Below, in pieces: positions 1 to 5,189 of a stretch of 5,189 bases of DNA; within the stretch, counting starts at the first letter, position 1; each line of letters starts with the position of its first letter. Source of the DNA: Methanosarcinales archaeon (lineage in GTDB: Archaea > Halobacteriota > Methanosarcinia > Methanosarcinales > Methanogasteraceae); NCBI GenBank assembly GCA_012961645.1, contig DTYY01000154.1:1-5189 (forward strand), read 5' to 3'. Under the pieces are notes generated by a model that searched no databases, had not been told where the DNA came from, and saw nothing but the letters and a program-made list of their open reading frames with translations. A program made the position numbers and the translations under genes.

Positions 1-741
1 AGCGGTACCGGGTTTAATTTTGGTGATATAGGTATAGATGGCAGCAGGGTGTATGCAATCCCCTATCTGGACATTGCCGCAGTCGTGCATTCCTGCGCTG
101 CGAAACCATACAGGGCAAAGGACGATGAGATGGCAAAGGAGTGGATTTTAGCGCATAATTATGTGATTGATCAGGCAACCGGAAAATTCGGTACGGTTAT
201 ACCATTCTCCTTCGATGCCATCATCAGAGGCGATGATGATACGATCGAAGATTGGATGTCAGGGAGTTATGAGAACCTCAAAAAGGAACTTGAGAGGGTT
301 CAGAATAAGGCAGAGTACTCGGTGCAGATATTCTGCGACCATGAAAAGCTCGCTATGCAGCTCCTGGAGAGTGATTGTGAGCTGAAGGAATTGAAGGAGA
401 AGACTGGAAAGATGCCGAAGGGAGCAGCCTACTTACTCCAGCGAAGGTTTGAACTGAAAGTGAAGGATGCGATCTCAGCAGGGATATCCAGGCTCGCCAG
501 TGAGTTTGGCTCCAGGATAAGAGAAGATGTTGAGGAGACGAGGGTCGAAGAAAGTACGTCCCGGGTTCCTGAAAGATACAGGGGCAGGAAGTTGATCATG
601 ACTCTCTCATGCCTGGTCAAAGAAGATAAGGTCGAAAAACTCGGTGAGGTTCTGGATGAGGTGAACAACCGTGATGGTTTTGCTGTCCGCTTCACGGGTC
701 CGTGGGCGCCGTTCAGTTTTGTTCGGTTGAGGGGGGTTTGA
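1..741 (+). CDS. Gas vesicle protein GvpF/GvpL family, 5'-truncated by the window edge
   Basis: GvpF/GvpL proteins are accessory or minor structural proteins needed for gas vesicle assembly; GvpF is known to contact the shell protein GvpA. The frame is open from base 1 to the TGA at 739-741, giving 246 visible residues. A GTG at 49 could be read as a start, but the residues before it (FNFGDIGIDGSR) continue the family's N-terminal pattern, in which a glycine-rich turn precedes VYAIPYLDIAAVV. The true start is therefore upstream of the window. Family signatures seen are FGTVIPFSF in the N-terminal domain, the EYSVQIFCD strand, the helix with AAYLLQRRFE, and the C-terminal FTGPWAPFSFVRL, close to the usual GPWPPYSF ending. 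The C-terminus is complete. The next gene starts four bases after the stop, which implies cotranscription and translational coupling. I cannot separate GvpF from GvpL without the N-terminus, so no symbol is given. Confidence 0.9.
   Translation, partial: SGTGFNFGDIGIDGSRVYAIPYLDIAAVVHSCAAKPYRAKDDEMAKEWILAHNYVIDQATGKFGTVIPFSFDAIIRGDDDTIEDWMSGSYENLKKELERVQNKAEYSVQIFCDHEKLAMQLLESDCELKELKEKTGKMPKGAAYLLQRRFELKVKDAISAGISRLASEFGSRIREDVEETRVEESTSRVPERYRGRKLIMTLSCLVKEDKVEKLGEVLDEVNNRDGFAVRFTGPWAPFSFVRLRGV
730..736 (+). promoter_or_regulatory. Ribosome binding site of the GvpA-superfamily gene
   Basis: The purine run AGGGGGG lies nine bases before the ATG at 746, inside the last codons of the GvpF/L gene. 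It decides the start. An ATG at 741 is in a different frame, and the frame of 746 has a TGA stop at 728-730, so no longer start exists. Confidence 0.6.
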
Positions 742-745
742 TGGT

Positions 746-1342
746 ATGAAACCTGCACGGGAGAACGATCTTGTGGATCTGCTGGACAGACTCCTGAACA
801 AGGGACTGATATTGAATGCTGATCTGATCATATCTGTTGCAGGTGTGCCTTTGATCGGGGTTAATCTCAAGGCAGCGCTTGCAAGCATAGAGACGATGCT
901 GGACTACGGGATGATGGAGGCATGGGACCAGAACACAAGGGAGTGGTATTCGAAGGAATATGCAAAGAAGGCAAATGTCCCGCTTATGGAGGGTGAGGAC
1001 GTCTTTCACAGGGCATTTGGGTCCATCTGGTACAGTCATGGTATCATCAACAGATGGAGACCTGGCTTCTGGCACCTTACGAACAGGAGGCTTTTTCTGT
1101 GGAGGAAAGATCCCGCAGAGATGCTTTTTGAGACTCCTCTGGACAGGATAGAGGCTATCATGATACGTACGGATACCTGCTTTAAGAAGGAGCGTGAGGT
1201 GCTCGCTCTGCAGCTTGAGCGCGGCGAGGTAGCCCGCATTCATGTATCGGATATTCTGGGATTTAAGGGGGCAATTGAGAAATCTGCCGCAAAGAGACTT
1301 GAAAAGAGGATCGAAAAGGAATATGCAGTAGTTGTTGCTTAA
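746..1342 (+). CDS. GvpA-superfamily gas vesicle protein (GvpS/M/J-like) with C-terminal PH/GRAM-like domain
   Basis: The protein has 198 residues, whereas GvpA-type proteins are commonly about 70-150. Residues 9-55 match the gas vesicle structural family: LVDLLDRLLNKG, then the hydrophobic strand pair ADLIISVAGVPLIGVN, then helix LKAALASIETML. The AGVPLIGV pattern is nearer to GvpS/GvpM minor proteins than to GvpA or GvpJ, which usually have VGIE(L/I)LT here. Residues 56-80 form a charged, tryptophan-rich linker (EAWDQNTREWYSKEY). Residues 80-185 show a pattern typical of bacterial PH/GRAM-like domains: a strand ending in GFWHLTNRRLFLWRK, then FETPLDRIEAIMIR, then LALQLERGEVARIHV and a closing helix rich in Lys/Glu. 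No signal peptide or transmembrane helix is apparent. Its position between GvpF/L and the CDC48-like gene supports a role in vesicle nucleation or assembly. The gas vesicle assignment is firm; the PH-like call is a pattern inference. Confidence 0.88.
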   Translation: MKPARENDLVDLLDRLLNKGLILNADLIISVAGVPLIGVNLKAALASIETMLDYGMMEAWDQNTREWYSKEYAKKANVPLMEGEDVFHRAFGSIWYSHGIINRWRPGFWHLTNRRLFLWRKDPAEMLFETPLDRIEAIMIRTDTCFKKEREVLALQLERGEVARIHVSDILGFKGAIEKSAAKRLEKRIEKEYAVVVA

Positions 1343-1405
1343 AGGTGTCGTTAGGATGAATAATGTGTAAAAAGGAAGTAGAGAAAGCAGTTGTGCTAAA
1401 AAACT

Positions 1406-1409
1406 GGAG
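1406..1409 (+). promoter_or_regulatory. Ribosome binding site of the CDC48-like gene
   Basis: GGAG lies seven bases before the ATG at 1417. An in-frame TAG at 1411-1413 excludes any earlier start. The 74-base gap after the preceding gene shows no convincing TATA box, so readthrough from the gas vesicle genes is the simplest way this gene is transcribed. Confidence 0.6.
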
Positions 1410-1416
1410 TTAGAAG

Positions 1417-3630
1417 ATGACGACGGATGAAATAAATGAGGTGATACTGCGCGTTGCAGAGGCGCGCCATCGTGATGCTGGTAGAGGCATCGCCAGAATC
1501 GGCAAGGATGCCATGCAAAAGCTCGGACTGGTTACCGGTGATGTTATAGAGATTCGAGGGAAAGGGATCGCCCCGGCTATTGTGTGGCCCGCATATCCTG
1601 AAGACAGCGATGGCATCATGCGCATCGATGGAAATATCAGGAGCAATGCCGGCGTGGGGATAGACGAGCGCGTTAAGATACGCAGGGTTGATGCATCAGA
1701 GGGTAGCAGGATCGTCATCGCATCCACACAGCCGATCAAGATCATTGGAGGAAGCGAGTACCTGCGCAAGATACTGGAAGGACGTCCTGTTGTAAGAGGG
1801 CAGAGGATCAGGGTAGAGATGCTCGGAAGCCCTCTCACTTTTGTGGTTAAGGAGACACAGCCGTCTGGCGTTGTAATTTCAACAAAGACCACGCAGATCA
1901 CCTTGAAGGAGAAAACGATAGAGGAGAAGAGACCTGCAACATACATCAGCTATGAGGATATAGGCGGTCTGCGCCGTGAAGTCGGTCTCGTCCGTGAGAT
2001 GGTTGAACTGCCGTTCCGCCACCCTGAACTCTTTCAGAAGGTCGGGATCAATCCTCCCAAGGGTGTGCTGCTTTATGGACCTCCGGGCACAGGAAAGACC
2101 GTGCTTGCCAAGGCTCTGGCAAATGAGACCGATGCGAGTTTCATCTTCATCAGCGGTCCTGAGATCATGGCAAAGCACTATGGCGAGAGCGAGCAGCGGC
2201 TCAGAGCCATATTCGAAGAGGCAGAGGCGAATGCTCCGTCAATCATATTCATCGATGAGTTCGACTCGATAGCTGCAAAGAGGGACGATGTGAGCGGTGA
2301 GAAGCAACTGGAGCGCAGGGTCGTTGCACAGATGTTAGCCCTCATGGATGGGCTGAAGGCGAGGGGAGATGTCATTGTCATAGCAGCAACCAACAAGCCG
2401 AACCTGATCGATGAGGCGCTGCGTCGCGGAGGGCGGTTTGACAGGGAGATTGAGATCGGGATTCCTGACAGAAACGGCAGACTCGAGATACTTGAGATCC
2501 ACACGAGGGGGATGCCTCTTGGAGAAGAGGTTAGACTGGATGAACTTGCAGATCATACCCACGGATTTGTGGGCGCGGATATCGAATCCCTCTGCAAAGA
2601 AGCCGCGATGCATGCACTGCGCAAGATTCTGCCAGAGATCGATATCGAGACAGAGATACCTGCAGAGGTCATCGACAGATTAACGATCACAGAGGAGGAC
2701 TTCGATGAGGCATTGAAGAGCGTTGAGCCATCTGCCATGCGTGAGGTCTTCATCGAGGTGCCGCAGGTGGAGTGGGAGGATATCGGAGGGCTCGAGGATG
2801 CGAAACAGGATCTGATAGAGGCTGTGGAGTGGCCTCTCAGGTATCCAGAAGCGTTTGCTGCACTTCGTTCAAAGCCACCAAAGGGAATTCTTCTCTTTGG
2901 ACCTCCAGGCACAGGGAAAACGATGCTTGCAAAGGCAGCGGCAACCGAGAGCGAGGCAAATTTCATCAGCATCAGAGGTCCTGAACTCTTCAGCAGATAT
3001 GTTGGGGAATCTGAAAAGGCTGTCCGGGAAACTTTCAGGAAAGCAAAGCAGGCTGCACCTGCGGTTATATTCTTTGACGAGATCGATTCCATAGCTCCGG
3101 TGCGGGGCGCCAGCTCGGATTCGCATGTGACAGAGCGCGTGGCAAGTCAGATTCTGATCGAACTGGACGGGATGGAGGAGCTCAAGAACGTGGTTATCAT
3201 TGCCGCAACGAACAGACCCGACATCATCGATCCCGCGCTTCTGCGCCCTGGCAGGTTTGACCGATTGATCTATATCCGTCCCCCTGATGCAGAGGGAAGA
3301 GAGAAGATCTTCAGAATCCATCTGGATGAGAAACCGCTCGCAGATGATGTGGAAATCAGAGAACTGGCGCGGATGACGGACGGATATGTGGGTGCAGACA
3401 TCGATGCAATATGCAGAGAGGCTTCGATGCTCACCTTGAGAGATTTTATCAAACCGGATATGGATCGAGAATTTGTAAAAAGCCGTGCTTACGACCTTGT
3501 AATTAAAAAGAACCACCTTGAAATGGCGATAAGACGTGTCAGACCCACGGCATCAAAGAGCAAGCTTGAAAAGTATGAGAGCATAGCAGAAGAATTTGTA
3601 AAAGAGGCGGATATGGAGAGAAATATCTAA
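1417..3630 (+). CDS. CDC48/VAT-family double AAA+ ATPase
   Basis: A cytoplasmic hexameric unfoldase that threads proteins through a central pore using ATP. Its length, 737 residues, is normal for archaeal VAT. Residues 10-92 are the double-psi barrel N domain (CDC48_N) and about 108-170 the second N subdomain (CDC48_2). Ring D1 starts near 179 (YEDIGGL): Walker A GPPGTGKT 221-228, pore loop AKHYGES 252-258, Walker B IFIDEFD 277-283, sensor 1 Asn326, arginine fingers Arg340 and Arg343. Ring D2 starts near 451 (VEWEDIGGL): Walker A 495-502, pore loop SRYVGES 526-532, Walker B IFFDEID 551-557, sensor 1 Asn599, arginine fingers Arg613 and Arg616. Both rings look catalytically intact. D1 has DEFD where DEID is usual and RRGGRFDR where Pro or Phe usually precedes GRFDR. 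The C-terminus (MERNI) has no HbYX proteasome-docking motif. It follows gas vesicle genes on the same strand, so it may be a dedicated paralogue, or simply the housekeeping VAT next to them. Confidence 0.96.
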   Translation: MTTDEINEVILRVAEARHRDAGRGIARIGKDAMQKLGLVTGDVIEIRGKGIAPAIVWPAYPEDSDGIMRIDGNIRSNAGVGIDERVKIRRVDASEGSRIVIASTQPIKIIGGSEYLRKILEGRPVVRGQRIRVEMLGSPLTFVVKETQPSGVVISTKTTQITLKEKTIEEKRPATYISYEDIGGLRREVGLVREMVELPFRHPELFQKVGINPPKGVLLYGPPGTGKTVLAKALANETDASFIFISGPEIMAKHYGESEQRLRAIFEEAEANAPSIIFIDEFDSIAAKRDDVSGEKQLERRVVAQMLALMDGLKARGDVIVIAATNKPNLIDEALRRGGRFDREIEIGIPDRNGRLEILEIHTRGMPLGEEVRLDELADHTHGFVGADIESLCKEAAMHALRKILPEIDIETEIPAEVIDRLTITEEDFDEALKSVEPSAMREVFIEVPQVEWEDIGGLEDAKQDLIEAVEWPLRYPEAFAALRSKPPKGILLFGPPGTGKTMLAKAAATESEANFISIRGPELFSRYVGESEKAVRETFRKAKQAAPAVIFFDEIDSIAPVRGASSDSHVTERVASQILIELDGMEELKNVVIIAATNRPDIIDPALLRPGRFDRLIYIRPPDAEGREKIFRIHLDEKPLADDVEIRELARMTDGYVGADIDAICREASMLTLRDFIKPDMDREFVKSRAYDLVIKKNHLEMAIRRVRPTASKSKLEKYESIAEEFVKEADMERNI

Positions 3631-4211
3631 TCCAGGCTTTTTACCTCTATGTCACCTGGTAGTTCGGGCACAACATTGTGAGCGGCGCCAATAAAGAGCA
3701 CCCCGGTCTCACCATCCTTCAATGTCGCATCGATCGCCTTTGCGACATACTCATCTCGCTCCTTTATCAGTCCGTCTTTTATCTGTTCGTAACTGCGGAC
3801 TGCCTCTGTTTTTTCTTTTGCAGTCGCTGCGGATACGATGGCTTTGATGTGCTCATATTCCTTCAGCAGGAGTTGAGGGCTTTCAGTTGCTTCTATCGTA
3901 GATCCCCTCTCGATCAGTCTCCTGACGATCTGGTAGTTCCTGCTCCCTTTATCTGCTGTCTCATTGACGATCCTCCATCCCAGCTCACCGCTGGCTGGTA
4001 GCCCATCCTGATATACCCTGGTCATGCTGTAATCCAGATCGAGTTCGTCTATCTCCTTCTCCACCTCATTCCAGAAGTTCTCGATCTTTCGCTGGTTCTC
4101 AAACCATCTCTCCTCCCCCATCTTTGCCATACCCTCTTTTACCAGCTCCTCACTCATCGAGCCCATATCGGCTGAGGCATGAACGATCCTTACCACGATT
4201 AACGTTCTCAT
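3627..4211 (-). CDS. Conserved-looking hypothetical protein, 194 residues
   Basis: I cannot name this protein with confidence. It starts at the ATG at 4211-4209, with only a weak purine-rich stretch (GAGAAG) directly before it, and ends with TAG. Motif-like blocks are [10 protein letters not shown] at 9-18, a charged helical stretch at 20-58, RVYQDGLP at 65-72, [16 protein letters not shown] at 88-103, [13 protein letters not shown] at 108-120, a helical segment with RDEYVAKAI at 152-160, and the hydrophobic end [14 protein letters not shown] at 167-180. Candidate functional residues are His11, Asp15, Asp69, Glu110 and His178. There is no signal peptide or membrane segment, so it is probably cytoplasmic. 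The closing hydrophobic strand followed by a Gly-Ala-Ala-His turn vaguely recalls TraB/ChaN-like folds, but this is only a resemblance. It converges on the CDC48-like gene and shares its last four bases, so it is unlikely to belong to the gas vesicle transcript. Confidence 0.85.
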   Translation of the reverse strand: MRTLIVVRIVHASADMGSMSEELVKEGMAKMGEERWFENQRKIENFWNEVEKEIDELDLDYSMTRVYQDGLPASGELGWRIVNETADKGSRNYQIVRRLIERGSTIEATESPQLLLKEYEHIKAIVSAATAKEKTEAVRSYEQIKDGLIKERDEYVAKAIDATLKDGETGVLFIGAAHNVVPELPGDIEVKSLD

Positions 4212-4297
4212 CTTCTCTACTTTCGTTGAATCTTCTTTACACAGTCGATCTTCCGGCGGGGTGGGTTCGGGCTTTTGTTTATGCCTGTTCTAAAACT

Positions 4298-4534
4298 TCA
4301 GCACTCTGCTTTTTCGATGGGGTCGATCCAGTATGTTGAGGTGCGACCCGAATCGTATACAGCAATCCATTTTGCTTGACCATTTCGCATGATGCCGAGA
4401 TATTTGACCGAAATTATTTGTTTAGAATGCTGATTTGACACTCTCTCTCTTTTGTTGCTGATAGGAACTGACCACTTATTAAGGTTTTTGCTACGTTCGC
4501 GTTTCACGGGAATTCTTCCGATTCTAAATTTCAT
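4298..4534 (-). CDS. Possible small basic protein, 78 residues
   Basis: ATG at 4534-4532, TGA at 4300-4298. The N-terminal 45 residues are strongly basic and low in hydrophobics, with two KRER segments. The C-terminal part (KYLGIMRNG, then KWIAVYDSGRTSTYWIDP) looks like two or three beta strands and resembles real protein far more than a chance ORF. No Shine-Dalgarno sequence is seen, but a BRE plus TATA-like element lies about 28 bases before the ATG, the spacing expected for a leaderless archaeal mRNA. It lies on the same strand as the 194-residue gene and 86 bases upstream of it, so the two could be cotranscribed. I do not recognise a family. The basic N-terminus may not be genuine, and the real unit could begin at the internal Met49 or be a remnant of a longer gene. 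Confidence 0.4.
   Translation of the reverse strand: MKFRIGRIPVKRERSKNLNKWSVPISNKRERVSNQHSKQIISVKYLGIMRNGQAKWIAVYDSGRTSTYWIDPIEKAEC
4404..4431 (+). repeat. Split repeated motif, copy 1
   Basis: TTGACCG at 4404-4410 is followed after ten bases by TTTAGAATGCT at 4421-4431. The same two blocks recur in the same order and orientation at 4710-4728, where they are adjacent and differ by one inserted base (TTGACCG, then TTTCAGAATGCT). This copy lies within the 78-residue ORF. It may be chance or the remains of a small duplication. Confidence 0.3.
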
Positions 4535-4559
4535 ACAACGGTGACATCCCCTTAATCAA

Positions 4560-4573
4560 GATAAACCTTTCGG
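4560..4573 (-). promoter_or_regulatory. Candidate archaeal BRE/TATA promoter reading toward the 78-residue ORF
   Basis: On the - strand this reads CCGAAAGGTTTATC: a purine-rich CGAAA block fitting the TFB recognition element, followed by TTTATC as a TATA box. The box centre is about 28 bases before the ATG of the 78-residue ORF, so transcription would start about two bases before it and give a leaderless mRNA. Basis: consensus match and spacing only. Confidence 0.35.
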
Positions 4574-4696
4574 TGCGGGGGGCTTTGGGACAAAATTCAC
4601 CGATGCCCCTGCCTTGCGCCAGTCAGGCACCAAGTCTCTACATGATCTTAAAGATTCAAACAGCGTAATCGATAAAGTGGCTGCACCAAATCGGCA

Positions 4697-4754
4697 CTTT
4701 GCCATCGAATTGACCGTTTCAGAATGCTTTAGCATCGCCGAATGCATGGCAAAG
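4697..4754. repeat. 9-base inverted repeat enclosing a short palindrome
   Basis: CTTTGCCAT at 4697-4705 is the exact reverse complement of ATGGCAAAG at 4746-4754. Between the arms, ATGCT at 4724-4728 pairs with AGCAT at 4731-4735 across two T residues. Together they could form a cruciform or a branched RNA structure, or be a paired binding site. The centre is about 100 bases before the MoxR start, upstream of its TATA box. Confidence 0.4.
4710..4728 (+). repeat. Split repeated motif, copy 2
   Basis: TTGACCG followed directly by TTTCAGAATGCT. It matches the two blocks at 4404-4410 and 4421-4431 without the ten-base spacer. It overlaps the left half of the inverted-repeat structure at 4697-4754. 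Confidence 0.3.
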
Positions 4755-4796
4755 AACCTGTTACATCCTTCCAACCATCACTTAACAGGAGTCTCA

Positions 4797-4804
4797 TTTA
4801 TATC
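4797..4804 (+). promoter_or_regulatory. Candidate TATA box of the MoxR gene, leaderless spacing
   Basis: TTTATAT (4798-4804) fits the archaeal TATA consensus, and its centre is 27 bases before the A of the ATG at 4828. Transcription would start at or within a base or two of the start codon. A purine block AGGAG at 4787-4791 upstream of the box could serve as part of the BRE. It is too far from the ATG, about 36 bases, to act as a Shine-Dalgarno sequence, and none is present closer. Confidence 0.5.
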
Positions 4805-4827
4805 GAGTCAGGTCACATATATTTTGC

Positions 4828-5189
4828 ATGGAGCAACCGTCCCAGAAATCGGATCTGTCCCGGATATATCATGACGCGGGCGGCATCATCAACTCGGTAT
4901 TCGGCGAGGTCGAGAAGGTCGTCGTTGGTCAGAAGGATACTGTAGAACACCTGTTGATAGCGATACTGAGTAACGGACATGCGCTTGTGGAGAGTAACCC
5001 GGGGCTGGGGAAGACGCTCATGATCAGCACACTCTCAAAGGTTATGGACCTGTCGTTCAGCCGGATCCAGTGCACCCCTGATCTGATGCCATCTGACATC
5101 ACCGGCACGTTCATGGTGGAAGAACACGCCGGAGAAAAACGATTTCGATTCGAGCGCGGTCCGGTCTTCGCTAACATCGTGCTCGCAGA
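4828..5189 (+). CDS. MoxR-family AAA+ ATPase, 3'-truncated by the window edge
   Basis: MoxR ATPases (AAA_3 family) are chaperone-like ATPases usually encoded with DUF58 and von Willebrand A-domain proteins, and they help mature or activate protein complexes. The visible 120 residues show the family's order: the VVVGQKDTVEHLLIAILSNGHALVE segment at 31-55 (split here as VVVGQKD and HLLIAIL), Walker A NPGLGKT at 57-63, then FSRIQCTPDLMPSDITGT at 77-94 and the FERGPVFANIVLA segment at 108-120. The window ends two bases into the codon for the Walker B aspartate that normally follows. ATG 4828 is the first possible start after an in-frame TAA at 4783-4785. Walker A reads ESNPGLGKT instead of the common EGVPGLGKT or EGVPGLAKT, but the P-loop residues are intact. 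It is not GvpN, which has a different N-terminus and P-loop context. The downstream partners cannot be seen. Confidence 0.92.
   Translation, partial: MEQPSQKSDLSRIYHDAGGIINSVFGEVEKVVVGQKDTVEHLLIAILSNGHALVESNPGLGKTLMISTLSKVMDLSFSRIQCTPDLMPSDITGTFMVEEHAGEKRFRFERGPVFANIVLA

Larger units (their letters stand above)
4535..4827. other. Intergenic region between divergent genes, about 290 bases
   Basis: I see no convincing gene here. Two overlapping open frames exist (4556-4774 on - and 4614-4874 on +), but neither has a ribosome binding site, a suitable promoter or a recognisable motif. The region holds outward-facing candidate promoters at both ends, a 9-base inverted repeat with an inner hairpin, and one copy of a split repeated motif. 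No tRNA, rRNA, CRISPR or transposase signature is visible. It could be purely regulatory, an untranslated or small RNA locus, or a decayed gene. Confidence 0.5.

Noticed and set aside
741..743. ATG overlapping the GvpF/L stop codon (TGATG)
   Set aside because: It looks like a classic overlapping start, but it is not in the frame of the GvpA-superfamily protein; the in-frame ATG is at 746.
713..1243. A 176-codon open frame on the - strand
   Set aside because: It lies wholly opposite the GvpA-superfamily gene, which has clear family motifs, and its own product shows no motif or start signal.
1410..1946. A 178-codon open frame on the - strand
   Set aside because: It is antisense to the N domain of the CDC48-like gene and rich in Ser/Ile/Thr/Pro in the way expected of a complement-strand shadow.
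2869..3516. A 215-codon open frame on the - strand
   Set aside because: It is opposite ring D2 of the CDC48-like gene, whose codons are constrained; no recognisable motif or ribosome binding site.
4441..4454. CT dinucleotide run as a possible microsatellite or phase-variable tract
   Set aside because: Only about five units, within a possible coding frame where it encodes a KRER-type segment; too short to suggest phase variation.
4556..4774. A 72-codon open frame on the - strand in the intergenic region
   Set aside because: No ribosome binding site, no family resemblance, and it runs across the inverted repeat and up to the BRE/TATA element of the next ORF. A decayed gene cannot be excluded.
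4614..4874. An 86-codon open frame on the + strand
   Set aside because: It overlaps the MoxR promoter and start region in another frame and has no start signal or recognisable motif.
4828..5189. GvpN as the identity of the AAA+ protein at the right edge
   Set aside because: The QCTPDLMPSDITGT segment and the flanking pattern are diagnostic of MoxR (AAA_3); GvpN has a different N-terminus and Walker A surroundings.

Overview
The window reads as archaeal DNA. The evidence is a VAT/CDC48-type double AAA+ ATPase with aromatic pore loops in both rings, heavy use of AGA/AGG and ATA codons, TTTATA-type TATA boxes with no bacterial -35/-10 promoters, and apparent leaderless starts. Moderate GC and the presence of gas vesicle genes suggest a euryarchaeote of the methanogen/alkanotroph group (Methanosarcinia/Syntrophoarchaeia-like). 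That placement is an inference and the lineage cannot be fixed from sequence alone.

Left part, 1-3630, + strand: three closely spaced genes. The first is the 3' part of a gas vesicle GvpF/GvpL gene whose start lies before the window. Four bases after its stop comes a GvpA-superfamily protein (GvpS/M/J-like) that carries an extra C-terminal domain resembling a bacterial PH/GRAM fold. After a 74-base gap with a good ribosome binding site comes a full-length 737-residue CDC48/VAT unfoldase. The spacing suggests one gas vesicle transcription unit, with the CDC48-like ATPase possibly acting as an unfoldase or assembly factor for the very hydrophobic, aggregation-prone vesicle proteins. No GvpA shell protein, GvpN or GvpO is visible, so the rest of the cluster should lie upstream.

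Middle, 3627-4534, - strand: a 194-residue protein of unrecognised function converges on the CDC48 gene with a 4-base overlap of the two stop codons. Upstream of it is a possible 78-residue basic ORF with a good BRE/TATA element at leaderless distance.

Right part, 4535-5189: about 290 bases without a convincing gene, holding an inverted repeat, a split repeated motif and two outward-facing candidate promoters. Then comes the 5' end of a MoxR-family AAA+ ATPase gene on the + strand, which runs off the window just at its Walker B motif.

The point most worth following up is the GvpA-like/PH-like fusion placed between GvpF/L and a dedicated CDC48-like ATPase.
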